Shown one piece after another: positions 27,390 through 35,025 of a DNA stretch of 64,000 bases. Source of the DNA: an uncultured Collinsella sp. (GTDB lineage: Bacteria > Actinomycetota > Coriobacteriia > Coriobacteriales > Coriobacteriaceae). The stretch lies in assembly GCA_900548265.1 (NCBI GenBank), contig URKG01000005.1:49854-113853 (forward strand), given 5' to 3'. The notes under the pieces were generated by a model. It did not search any database and had not been told where the DNA came from. It saw nothing but the letters and a program-made list of their open reading frames with translations. Both the position numbers and the translations under genes were made by a program. Every line of letters begins with the position of its first letter. The first letter of the stretch is position 1.

Positions 27390-30128
27390 CTACTTCTTCT
27401 TTTTGCTTGGCATCGAGACTTTGATGCCTTGGGCGGACTTGGTCACGCGAGAGCGCCTGGCTCCGGTATTCTTCTTTTTCTTGGGCTGGGCCTGGGCCAC
27501 GCCCTCGAGTGCACGGGCCTCGGCCTCGCGAGCGGTGCGATCTTCGCGGCGCTGCGCCATGTCGGCGGCGACGCGCTTGGCAAAACGCTCGGCCGTCGAA
27601 CCCGTCGAGCTCACCTTGCCGCCACCGCGACCCAGGTGGACGCGCACACCACGGCCAAAACCAGTTGCGGCATGACGACGACGCGGCTTGAGCGAATCCA
27701 TCATCGTGGCGAGCTTAAAGAACACCGAGCAGGTAAAGACCACGATGACAGCCAAGATAACCATCTGGCCCATCGACAGGTTGGCAATAGACAGCAGCTC
27801 CGGGAATCCGATAACGCCCACCAAGATGCCGGCGACGACAAACACAAAGAGCACCACACGTAAGGGCGTGAGAGGCTGCGAGATGCGCCAGATCAGGCTG
27901 ACGCTCGCCGCGCACGACGTAAGCAAGCACATCGTAGACAGCGTGATCTGGCTAAAGCCAAACACGCGCGCCACAAAGATATCGAGCGCCGCAGCCAAAA
28001 TGACCGCAATCGACGCCGGCAGTGCACGCTTGAGTACGTTGGTCAAAAACGCACCCTTCACGCGAGCATTGTTGGGCTCCAGGCCCAACACAAAGCCCGG
28101 CGCGCCGATGCAGAAGAAGTTAATGAGCGTCATCTGGATGGGCTCGAAGGGGTACGGCGGCAGCGCGATGCACAGCGCCGCCAGGCCCATCGAGAACAGC
28201 GTCTTGGTCAGGAACAGCGAGGCCGAACGCTGCAGGTTGTTGATGGAGCGACGGCCCTCGGCCACCACGGCGGGCATCGAGGCAAAGTCGTTGTCGACGA
28301 GTACGATTTCGGCTACGTTACGCGCGGCATCGGAGCCGGCCGCCATGGCTACGGAGCAGTCGGCCTCCTTGAGCGCCAGCACGTCGTTGACGCCGTCACC
28401 CGTCATGGCCACGGTGTGCTCGCGGCGCTTGAGCGCCTGCACGAGCTCGCGCTTCTGCTGCGGGGTCACACGACCAAAGACATGGTAGCGGTCCACTGCG
28501 GCATCGAGCTTGGCCGGCGTATCGAGCGTCGTGGCGTCCACATAAGCGTCCGCCCCCGGCACGCCCACCACGCGCGCGATCGACGACACCGTACGCGGGT
28601 CGTCGCCACTGATCACGTTGAGGGTCACACCCTGCTCGTTAAAGTAGCCAATAGTCTCGGCCGCCGAGGTACGAATCTCGTCGCGGATGGTCACAAAGCC
28701 CACGGGCTCGGCCTCGCCCACCATATCGCCATCGGGTGTAAAGCCGTCCACGCGCGCCACCACGAGCACGCGGCAGGTATCGGCAAGCTCGGCAACACGG
28801 TTCTCGACCTGGGCAAAAACACGATCAGAGAGCACAAACTGCGCCGCACCCATCACATAGGAGCCCTGCGCAAACGAAGCGCCACTCCATTTTTTAGACG
28901 ACGAGAATGGAATGACCGACAGCGGCTCAGACACCTCGACCGGGCGATCGGCGTAATAGTTGAGCAGCGCCTGGCAGGTCTCGTTGGCATCGGCCGAAGT
29001 CGCACGCGCGACGTTAGCCAGCGCAAAATCGAGTACCGTGGTATCGACGGGAACGGCCGCCTCGTCCGAGCCGGCGCCTAGGCTCACGCCCTCAACCGGC
29101 AGCGGATACGTGCCCTCGACCTCCATGCGGCCCGACGTGATGGTGCCCGTCTTGTCCAGGCACAGCACGTCAACGCGAGCGAGCGTCTCGATGCAGTAGA
29201 GCTGCTGTGCCAGCACCTTGCGGCGAGCCAGGCGCACCGTGGCGATGGCGAGCACCGACGAGGTCAGCAGCACCAGGCCTTGCGGGATCATGCCCAGCAG
29301 GGCGCCCACCGTGGACAGCAGCGCCGACGAAGGCACATGACCAGCCAACAGCTCGGAGAAGCACCACGAAAGCGCGCTATCGCCCGGGGTTCCCGCGGCA
29401 TCCCACAGTTCGCTCACACTCGAGGCAAACAACGCCAAACCGAGCGGGATCATGATGATGCTCGCAAAACGCACGATGGCGTTAAGCGCGTTCATGATCT
29501 CGGAATTGACCTTTTTGACGTACTTGGCCTCGTTATTAATTTTGGCCACGTAGTTGTCGGCGCCGACATGGATCACGCGGGCGCGCAGCAGGCCCGAGTC
29601 GATAAAACTGCCGCTCATGAGCTCGGAGCCGGGCTGCTTCTTAATAAGGTCGCTCTCGCCCGTCAGCAGGCTCTCGTTCACGAGCGCCTCGCCGGAAACC
29701 ACCACGGCGTCAGCGGGAATCTGGTCGCCGCGCCCCAGGCGGATGATGTCGTCGAGCACGATCTGGTCCAAGTCGAGCTCCACCTCGGCACCGTCGCGCA
29801 CCGCGATGGCCTTCTTAGAGGTCAGCAGCGTGAGCTTATCGACCATCTTCTTGGACCGCATGGACTGGATGACGCCAATAGCGGTATTGAGGAACACCAC
29901 AAACAGGAACGTCAGGTTCTTAAACGAACCGGTCAAAATGACCAGGAACGCCAAGATCACGTTGATCAAATTGAACAGCGTGCAGAGGTTCTCGATGATG
30001 AGCTCTTTGACCGACTTGGTCTTGAGCTCCATGTTGCGGTTGATCTTACCGGCGGCGATGCGCTCCTCGACCTCGGCGGTCGAGAGTCCGCGCTCGATAT
30101 CCGTTGCTGCCATACCACGTCCCATCAC
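27390..30128 (-). CDS. cation-transporting P-type ATPase (CtpE/Exp7-like)
   Basis: Membrane cation pump, plausibly for Ca2+ by similarity of class. Landmarks: TGES at 156-159, membrane motif IPQGL at 281-285, phosphorylation motif DKTGT at 325-329, hinge GDGVNDVLALKEAD, and six C-terminal hydrophobic segments. There are no N-terminal metal-binding CxxC repeats. The last 100 residues or so form an unusual Arg/Lys-rich cytoplasmic tail ending in KKKK. Up to 912 residues; an ATG at 30113 is an equally possible start. Confidence 0.88.
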   Translation of the reverse strand: MMGRGMAATDIERGLSTAEVEERIAAGKINRNMELKTKSVKELIIENLCTLFNLINVILAFLVILTGSFKNLTFLFVVFLNTAIGVIQSMRSKKMVDKLTLLTSKKAIAVRDGAEVELDLDQIVLDDIIRLGRGDQIPADAVVVSGEALVNESLLTGESDLIKKQPGSELMSGSFIDSGLLRARVIHVGADNYVAKINNEAKYVKKVNSEIMNALNAIVRFASIIMIPLGLALFASSVSELWDAAGTPGDSALSWCFSELLAGHVPSSALLSTVGALLGMIPQGLVLLTSSVLAIATVRLARRKVLAQQLYCIETLARVDVLCLDKTGTITSGRMEVEGTYPLPVEGVSLGAGSDEAAVPVDTTVLDFALANVARATSADANETCQALLNYYADRPVEVSEPLSVIPFSSSKKWSGASFAQGSYVMGAAQFVLSDRVFAQVENRVAELADTCRVLVVARVDGFTPDGDMVGEAEPVGFVTIRDEIRTSAAETIGYFNEQGVTLNVISGDDPRTVSSIARVVGVPGADAYVDATTLDTPAKLDAAVDRYHVFGRVTPQQKRELVQALKRREHTVAMTGDGVNDVLALKEADCSVAMAAGSDAARNVAEIVLVDNDFASMPAVVAEGRRSINNLQRSASLFLTKTLFSMGLAALCIALPPYPFEPIQMTLINFFCIGAPGFVLGLEPNNARVKGAFLTNVLKRALPASIAVILAAALDIFVARVFGFSQITLSTMCLLTSCAASVSLIWRISQPLTPLRVVLFVFVVAGILVGVIGFPELLSIANLSMGQMVILAVIVVFTCSVFFKLATMMDSLKPRRRHAATGFGRGVRVHLGRGGGKVSSTGSTAERFAKRVAADMAQRREDRTAREAEARALEGVAQAQPKKKKNTGARRSRVTKSAQGIKVSMPSKKKK

Positions 30129-30141
30129 GTCGCGTCGGTAT

Positions 30142-30177
30142 AAGAAAAACCGCCCGGACCATGCGAGGTTCGGACGG
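30142..30177 (-). terminator. hairpin plus U-tract in the ATPase leader
   Basis: An 11-base-pair stem (30150-30160 with 30167-30177, one mismatch, one G-U) is followed by TTTTTCTT on the minus strand, only 14 bases before the ATPase start. It is either the terminator of the host gene originally upstream or an attenuator of the pump gene. Confidence 0.6.
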
Positions 30178-30288
30178 TCTTACGTTCGATGGTGCCCCGT
30201 CTGCCTAGATTCTAGAACCGAGATCTGCGCCGTTGGGACCGTCGTGCTGCTCAGGATACCACGGGCGGCGTAGCGTCATCTTTTCTCG
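30178..30288. other. left chromosome-prophage junction zone
   Basis: This stretch between the host terminator and the prophage terminator holds no gene. The attachment site must lie in or near it. The core sequence cannot be fixed because the right end of the prophage is outside the window. No tRNA was recognised here. Confidence 0.4.
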
Positions 30289-30290
30289 AG

Positions 30291-30321
30291 AAAAAAACCC
30301 GCCCGGTATAACCCGAGCGGG
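30291..30321 (-). terminator. terminator of the prophage late module
   Basis: A nine-base-pair stem (30298-30306 with 30313-30321, one G-U) is followed by TTTTTTT on the minus strand, just beyond the last prophage gene. Confidence 0.85.
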
Positions 30322-30327
30322 CCGCGG

Positions 30328-30417
30328 CTAGCGCCGGTTGATGCTCACGATGCAGAGCCCGATTGTCGCCACGGTGCCGCCGAACAGCGCGCCGAGAACG
30401 AAGGCCAACGCGATCAT
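30328..30417 (-). CDS. small membrane peptide (DUF3789-like)
   Basis: A 29-residue peptide, [15 protein letters not shown] and onward, with one hydrophobic helix and a basic end (INRR). Such peptides often end phage lysis modules. It starts one base after the endolysin stop; the ribosome site is weak, so translation may be coupled. Role unknown. Confidence 0.45.
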   Translation of the reverse strand: MIALAFVLGALFGGTVATIGLCIVSINRR

Positions 30418-30418
30418 G

Positions 30419-31477
30419 CTAGTACGGGTTGCCGTCGGTGACGCAGACCTGGAGTCGGTCGAGCGGCTCACCGTAGAAACCCGCGAAGTCGTCGCCGCCG
30501 TAGGTGGAGCCGTCGTCGCAAACGGTATCGAGCCACCCGGCGCGCACGGTGGTCTGCGAGCGATACCATGCCTGCTTGTACTCCTCGCCGCCCGGGGTCA
30601 CATAGTACATGCGCACGCCGTCGATGGTGTGGCCAGCGATTCCGGCGCAACCGTTGACGGTATCGTTGCGGTCGCCCTTGGTAACATAGCCGAGCCAGCC
30701 GTCCTCGATGGTATGCACCTGATACTTGAGCGTGCCGCGATCGACTCGGGCGCAAAGGAGATCGTGCTGCCGGCACGGGTATCCCGCGAAACCGTTGTCC
30801 CCGGCGCCGAAGTCGGTCACCTCGTCCAGCCAGCCGCCGCCCTTGAGGTGGAGGGAGTAGTGGACGGGGATGCGCTTGCCAGATGCCTTTGAGAAGCCGC
30901 CGGATGCCACTTGGGCGGGCTTTGCAGCGGCAGGCTTGGCGACGGGGGCGGGCGCCTTGCCGCCCTTCATGGCGTCGTACCACGCCTGGGCGCGCTGCAT
31001 GTAATGGTCGCGCTGGGAGCCCGCAAGCTCGCCGGGGCAGGCCGTGGCGCTCCAATAGCGGTGCGGGAAGACGTTCTTGCACCACTCGGGGCGGCCGAGG
31101 CCGTAGTACAGGCACAGGGCCGCGACGAGGTGCGCGCCGCTCTCGATTGCCTTCTCGTGGACCGTCCACGGGTTGCTGCCGCTGTTCGCGTGCTCGATGG
31201 AGATGGTCGTGTCGTTGCCGCGTCCCGTACCGATACCGTCGCCGCAGGCGTAGGCGCGGTCGGTGTCGTTGACGTGCTGCACGATGTAGCCGTTGCGGTC
31301 GACCGAATAGTGCGCCGAGCAGCCGTTGGCACCCCAGATGCCGTTGCACTGGCCGGCGTTGAGGTCGCCGGCCATGTGGTGGATGGTCACGCCCTTGATG
31401 CCGAACGGGCGGCCTGCGGAGAAGTTGCGCCCAAGAAGCTTGTACTCGTCCGGTTGGACGTTCGCGAAGTCTGCCAT
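30419..31477 (-). CDS. endolysin: N-acetylmuramoyl-L-alanine amidase with ChW-like repeats
   Basis: Cuts the amide bond between MurNAc and the stem peptide at lysis. Residues 1-170 form an Amidase_2 domain with zinc-ligand candidates in VTIHHMAG and in the [11 protein letters not shown] segment. A Pro/Ala linker (about 180-200) leads to two or three repeats with GWLDEV, GWLGYV and GWLDTV, resembling clostridial hydrophobic-W cell-wall-binding repeats. It has 352 residues; start ATG 31477 with AAGGAGGAC upstream. Confidence 0.88.
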   Translation of the reverse strand: MADFANVQPDEYKLLGRNFSAGRPFGIKGVTIHHMAGDLNAGQCNGIWGANGCSAHYSVDRNGYIVQHVNDTDRAYACGDGIGTGRGNDTTISIEHANSGSNPWTVHEKAIESGAHLVAALCLYYGLGRPEWCKNVFPHRYWSATACPGELAGSQRDHYMQRAQAWYDAMKGGKAPAPVAKPAAAKPAQVASGGFSKASGKRIPVHYSLHLKGGGWLDEVTDFGAGDNGFAGYPCRQHDLLCARVDRGTLKYQVHTIEDGWLGYVTKGDRNDTVNGCAGIAGHTIDGVRMYYVTPGGEEYKQAWYRSQTTVRAGWLDTVCDDGSTYGGDDFAGFYGEPLDRLQVCVTDGNPY

Positions 31478-31478
31478 G

Positions 31479-31784
31479 TTAGTCCTCCTTGATGTCGCCG
31501 AGCGCGAGCAGCGCATCGAGCCATTTGTCCGTGATGCCGACGGATTTGAAGACCGCATATGCCACCTGCACGCCGCCTACCGCGGCGAAGATGGACGTAA
31601 CCCATGCCGAGGGTTCGGTCGGGACGCCGCCAGACATGGCCGTGAGCGCGCCGCATCCCGCCGAGACGGCTATGGCCGTCCAGCGGGCGACGCTGCCCGT
31701 CATGGCCTTAGTCTTGATGGCCTGCACGATGTACGGCACCACGAGCACCGTGGCGACGGTGAGACCCGCTTGAATCTCAGTCAT
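31479..31784 (-). CDS. phage holin
   Basis: Forms membrane lesions that release the endolysin. It has 101 residues with three hydrophobic segments (about 7-23, 35-51, 62-82) and a charged, acidic C-terminus (GDIKED). Location directly before the amidase supports the call; the exact holin family is not clear. Confidence 0.75.
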   Translation of the reverse strand: MTEIQAGLTVATVLVVPYIVQAIKTKAMTGSVARWTAIAVSAGCGALTAMSGGVPTEPSAWVTSIFAAVGGVQVAYAVFKSVGITDKWLDALLALGDIKED

Positions 31785-31794
31785 TCGATTGCTC

Positions 31795-32208
31795 CTATCT
31801 GCTTGTTTCCTTGTTGTACATGAGGTCGACGCGGTCGTAGATGTGGTCGACCTTCTCGGCCATCCCCTGGCTGCGCGCCTGGCTGTGGGCCAAGTCGTTG
31901 TGCAGGACCTCGTTGGACGCTACGACCGACTCCATGAGGGTCTTCATGGCCTCCATGAGCGAGTTGCTGCGTTCCATTTGCGCGGCGATGCGGCCCTCCA
32001 TCTGCGAGCGTTCGCGGTCCAGCTGCGCGCGCTCGTCGACCTCGGCCTGCTTGCGCTCCTCGCGCTTCATGTCGATGCCGGCCTTGCGTTCGTTCTGCCT
32101 TTTGTATTCATCCAAAAACTGACGGCCGAAGTAGAATGCTATGAGGCCGAGAAGGACGCCACCGAGCCATCCCGGTCCGTAAGGTGCAAAAAGTTTGAGC
32201 ACTTCCAT
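31795..32208 (-). CDS. coiled-coil membrane protein of the lysis module (BhlA/XhlA-like)
   Basis: One N-terminal transmembrane helix (GWLGGVLLGLIAFYF, about residues 13-28) precedes a long, charged coiled coil to the end (137 residues). This layout resembles BhlA/UviB holin-like proteins, and the position resembles XhlA of the PBSX module. Probably assists the holin. Start at 32208 uses GGAAGGAGG upstream. Confidence 0.65.
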   Translation of the reverse strand: MEVLKLFAPYGPGWLGGVLLGLIAFYFGRQFLDEYKRQNERKAGIDMKREERKQAEVDERAQLDRERSQMEGRIAAQMERSNSLMEAMKTLMESVVASNEVLHNDLAHSQARSQGMAEKVDHIYDRVDLMYNKETSR

Positions 32209-32228
32209 CCCGAGCGCCCTCCTTCCGC

Positions 32229-32396
32229 CTATTCGGCCGCGTACTCCTCGCCGGTGATCTCCTTGTACTCGTCGGCGGTGATCCACTTGCACTCGACGGC
32301 CTTATGTACTCGCGCCTTTGTCCAAAGAGATCGGTCGTAGTACTTCTTGACGAGCGCGAAGTGCTTGGAATGCCCGTCGGTCTTCTTCGTCGGCAT
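32229..32396 (-). CDS. XkdX-family small phage protein
   Basis: A 55-residue protein: KKTDGHSKHFALVKKYYDRS, then a WTKARVHKAVECKWIT segment and ITADEYKEITGEEY. The ITADEYKEITGEEY ending is typical of XkdX proteins, which sit between tail-fibre and lysis genes. Its ATG overlaps the stop codon of the preceding gene (TAATG). Function unknown. Confidence 0.8.
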   Translation of the reverse strand: MPTKKTDGHSKHFALVKKYYDRSLWTKARVHKAVECKWITADEYKEITGEEYAAE

Positions 32397-32722
32397 TACT
32401 GGTCACCTCCGACCGTCATGAGCAGGTAGTCGATGTTCGCCGTGTTCTGCTCGGTCTGCGTCGGCTTCGACGCCTGCTCGCGCATCTGGCCGAGCAGCGC
32501 CGGTACGTCGGGCGTCTCGCCTCTGTCGTAGGCGGCGAGCGCCGCGGTGTAGGCGAGCTTTCGCGCCTTCCGCTCAGCGTACTCGTCATCGTCGATAACG
32601 CCCGCGTCGTACGCCGCGTCGGGGTCGCCGATCTGCGACAGCAGATCGCGCAGGGCGTTGACCTCGGCCATGGTGCCATCTTGAAGCTCGTTGGGGCGCG
32701 GCGTGTCTTCCTCAGTGTCCAT
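32396..32722 (-). CDS. small acidic phage protein before xkdX (XkdW position)
   Basis: It has 108 residues, acidic at the N-terminus, with a helical middle (DPDAAYDAGVIDDDEYAERK) and NIDYLLMTVGG near the end. Position before XkdX matches XkdW of PBSX-like phages, but sequence alone does not prove it. Clear ribosome site AAAGGAG at the 32722 ATG. Confidence 0.65.
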   Translation of the reverse strand: MDTEEDTPRPNELQDGTMAEVNALRDLLSQIGDPDAAYDAGVIDDDEYAERKARKLAYTAALAAYDRGETPDVPALLGQMREQASKPTQTEQNTANIDYLLMTVGGDQ

Positions 32723-32806
32723 GCGGACTCCTTTCTTGTCGGGGAATGTGCCGCCATCGTATTAGCGCCGTGAGATTGCCGAGCCGCTTTGATGGGCGCA
32801 AAGGAA

Positions 32807-32830
32807 GAAGGCGCGCCGCAGCACGCCTTC
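32807..32830 (-). terminator. weak terminator after the reverse transcriptase
   Basis: Seven-base-pair stem GAAGGCG/CGCCTTC with a ten-base loop, followed on the minus strand by TTCCTTT. Separates the DGR from the lysis module. Confidence 0.4.
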
Positions 32831-32892
32831 GATGCTTCTGTTATTTCGCAGCCGCTTCGCTTAGGCCGCTGCTTTGAGTTGCCAGTTCTCCG

Positions 32893-34086
32893 CTATTGCG
32901 AGGGCTTGCTTCCGCTTGAATCGTCCCTCTGTTTGGCCTGCATTGAGCACCCCCCCCCCTGCGCGAGATTTCCGAACAGGCTGCGGTACAGCGCGTCCAT
33001 GGCCCGCACGCTGCGGTGCGCGTCCAGCCGCTTCATGCCGCCGCGCCAGCTCTGGTAGCTCTGCTCCACCTGCTCGGGGGTCATGACGCCATCGGCGACC
33101 ATGCGGGCCATCTTCTTGAGCTTGCGGCGCTCCCGCGTTATGGAGTCTCGGCACGGCTTCACGACTATGCGGCCCGTCTCCGTGTAGAAGATGCGCTTCT
33201 TCAGCCACGTGAAGCCGCGCGACAGCTTCACCACGCGCGTCTTGCGCGGGTTCAGCTCTATGCCCAGCTCGGCGCACTTGCGCCCTATCAGCAGCAGGCA
33301 CACCTGCAGGTACTCCTTGCTCTCGTGTATGAGGTAGAAGTCGTCCATGTACCGCCCGTACGCCTCGGGGCGCAGCATCTCGGTCACGTAGTGGTCGATG
33401 CGGTTGGGGTGTGCCACCGCGCATATCTGGTTCGGCTCGCTGCCCAGCCCCAGGCCCACCTCGCCCTGCGCGTCAATCAGGCGGTGCTCAAGGTCGATTA
33501 CTCGCGGATCGAGCAGCGCGGCAGCCACCTGCTCCTTGACGGGGCCGTGCGCTATGCGGGCGAAGTAGTCGGAAAAGTCGCCGAGCAGTATGTAGCCATC
33601 GCCGCCGTGCCTCCTCCAGTTGTCGGCCAGGTGGCGCTTGAGCAGCTTCAGGGCGTAGTCGGTGCCGCGCCCCTTTATGCTCGCGGAGTTGGCGGCTATG
33701 AGAGTGGGGACTATGGCGGGAACGAGCGCGTTTTGTGCCAGGGACTTCTGTACCACGCGCTCGGGGAAGTGTACGGCGCTGATATGGCGCAGCTTTCCGC
33801 GCTCCCACAGGTCGAACCGTATGAAGCCCCGGCATATGTCGCGCCCCTCCAAAAGGTCGCGGCGGGATAGGACGGCGTTGCGCAGGTAGCTTTTCATGTA
33901 TCGCTGCGTGGATGCCTTCCACATCACGCCGCGCGCGGCCTGCCTCGATGCCTTACACAGGCTGTTGAGGTCGGCCACGGTATCAAGCGTACACGCCTTG
34001 ACGCGCTCGGCCTTGGCCTGCGCGCGCTCCTCCTCGCGGCGCTTGCGGCGCGCCGCCCGCCTTTGCTCGGAGTTCACAGGAGGCAC
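32893..34086 (-). CDS. DGR reverse transcriptase
   Basis: Copies the template-repeat RNA into mutated cDNA. Motifs: GRGTDYAL (139-146), metal-binding GDFSDYF (169-175), GLGLGSEPNQ (211-220, in the place of the DGR [IVL]GxxxSQ motif, with N for S) and catalytic YMDD (246-249), then the thumb-like KLKKMARMVADG. The 397 residues start at a GTG with a weak site. A run of ten G near codon 377 precedes an 18-residue tail; a +1 insertion would give a different 29-residue tail ending in KAAA. The call rests on the TR/VR pair beside it. Confidence 0.92.
   Translation of the reverse strand: MPPVNSEQRRAARRKRREEERAQAKAERVKACTLDTVADLNSLCKASRQAARGVMWKASTQRYMKSYLRNAVLSRRDLLEGRDICRGFIRFDLWERGKLRHISAVHFPERVVQKSLAQNALVPAIVPTLIAANSASIKGRGTDYALKLLKRHLADNWRRHGGDGYILLGDFSDYFARIAHGPVKEQVAAALLDPRVIDLEHRLIDAQGEVGLGLGSEPNQICAVAHPNRIDHYVTEMLRPEAYGRYMDDFYLIHESKEYLQVCLLLIGRKCAELGIELNPRKTRVVKLSRGFTWLKKRIFYTETGRIVVKPCRDSITRERRKLKKMARMVADGVMTPEQVEQSYQSWRGGMKRLDAHRSVRAMDALYRSLFGNLAQGGGCSMQAKQRDDSSGSKPSQ
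32950..32959 (-). repeat. ten-G homopolymer in the reverse transcriptase gene
   Basis: Ten consecutive C on the plus strand (G on the coding strand) close to the 3' end of the RT gene. Runs this long are prone to slippage in replication and to sequencing error. Confidence 0.95.
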
Positions 34087-34289
34087 CCCGCGCGGCTTGC
34101 AATGTGGCTCTGGCGGCCGCTTGAGGTATGGCCATGAAACGCGGCGAAGCCACGGAGCGCCGCGCCATGCAAGCAGCGTCCGGCCACCCTCGCGGGGTGC
34201 GTATTTACGGGCGCATGCCCGACGGTCGCGCCTTCCTTCCTCTTCGCGCTCTGCTTTCGGCTCTGGGGCCTACTCGGTCTGGCAATAAG
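34087..34289 (-). ncRNA. TR-RT spacer, part of the DGR template RNA
   Basis: Non-coding 203 bases between the template repeat and the reverse transcriptase start. In characterised DGRs this spacer belongs to the RNA recognised by RT and Avd for priming. No gene is seen in it; a short GC-rich hairpin (ACCC/GGGT) lies near 34188-34200. Confidence 0.5.
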
Positions 34290-34290
34290 G

Positions 34291-34417
34291 GAATCCGGGG
34301 CGGGGGCGAACCCAGACGTTCGTCGCCGAGTTGTAGTTGGCATTGCCGTTGTTGTTGACGTAGCACACGTTGGACGAGGAGCCACCCATGACGGAACGCA
34401 GCCACCAATTGTACCGA
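34291..34417 (-). repeat. DGR template repeat (TR)
   Basis: A non-coding 127-base copy of the 3' end of the target gene, offset 739 bases from VR. It differs from VR at ten positions, and in every case the TR base on the coding strand is A. Read as codons it is rich in AAC/AAT (Asn), which cannot mutate to stop by adenine substitution. It lies 25 bases after the avd stop. Confidence 0.93.
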
Positions 34418-34441
34418 TATACAAGGCGGGACCGCCGCCCA

Positions 34442-34912
34442 TTATAGCGAACGCAGGCGCTCTAGCTCGGCCTCGGCCTCGGCTATGCGCTCGTCGGTCG
34501 TCTTCTTGCCGGTGACGCGTACGTTCTTGCGCGCGCCCTTGAGCAGTTTGATCTCCTCCTCGACCATGCCCGCCAGCGCCTCGAAGCGGTTGGCGTTCAC
34601 GGGCAGGCCGATGTCCATGAGGCACTGCATGTCGAGCATCAGCTGCTCGCAGTCGGCTATCGCCAGCGTCAGGTAACGCTTGCGCTCAAGTGCGTTGAAC
34701 GAACTGTTGGGGTAGAAGCAGTCGGCGCGGTTGACGTTGTATACGATGCTGCGCGCGGTCTCCACCGTGGGGACTGCGTTCAGCAGCCTGTAGGCTTTCG
34801 GCACGACCGACGAGGAGGCCATGAGCTTGTTGACCTCCACGCGGATGGCGATGGCCTGCGTGAAGAACTTGTACTCGGACACCTCGCGGTTTCGCTGGTA
34901 GACGCCGCTCAT
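34442..34912 (-). CDS. avd: DGR accessory variability determinant (Avd-like)
   Basis: Small basic helical protein that partners the RT and binds template RNA in DGRs. It has 156 residues, predicted all-helical (four-helix-bundle style): SEYKFFTQAIAIRVEVNKLM, then YLTLAIADCEQLMLDMQC, then FEALAGMVEEEIKLLKGARK. The ATG at 34912 with GGGAGGTG upstream is better than the one at 34936. Position between target gene and TR is the classic one. Confidence 0.82.
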   Translation of the reverse strand: MSGVYQRNREVSEYKFFTQAIAIRVEVNKLMASSSVVPKAYRLLNAVPTVETARSIVYNVNRADCFYPNSSFNALERKRYLTLAIADCEQLMLDMQCLMDIGLPVNANRFEALAGMVEEEIKLLKGARKNVRVTGKKTTDERIAEAEAELERLRSL

Positions 34913-34934
34913 GGCACCTCCCGGAAATAGTGGC

Positions 34935-34959
34935 AAAAAAAACGGCCCGCTGCGCGGGC
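34935..34959 (-). terminator. terminator between the DGR target gene and avd
   Basis: A GC stem (34945-34950 with 34954-34959, three-base loop) is followed on the minus strand by eight T. It would end the late transcript after the target gene, so avd-TR-RT may need its own promoter or read-through. Confidence 0.8.
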
Positions 34960-35009
34960 AGGGATGCGACCGCGCAAGGCGACCGCATCGAAAGAGAAGT
35001 ATAGAGCAC

Positions 35010-35025
35010 TCGGCTGGCTAGCCGA
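35010..35025 (-). promoter_or_regulatory. hairpin directly after VR
   Basis: A perfect six-base-pair stem (TCGGCT/AGCCGA) with a four-base loop overlaps the target-gene stop codon, 5 bases past the VR end. A hairpin or cruciform with a four-base loop just 3' of VR promotes target recognition in the Bordetella phage DGR; the same role is inferred here. Confidence 0.65.

Noticed and set aside
30129..30330. tRNA at the left prophage junction
   Set aside because: GGTTCG-like text occurs, but no cloverleaf can be built on either strand.
34205..34408. 67-residue frame across TR
   Set aside because: It only reflects TR similarity to VR in another frame; TR is not translated.
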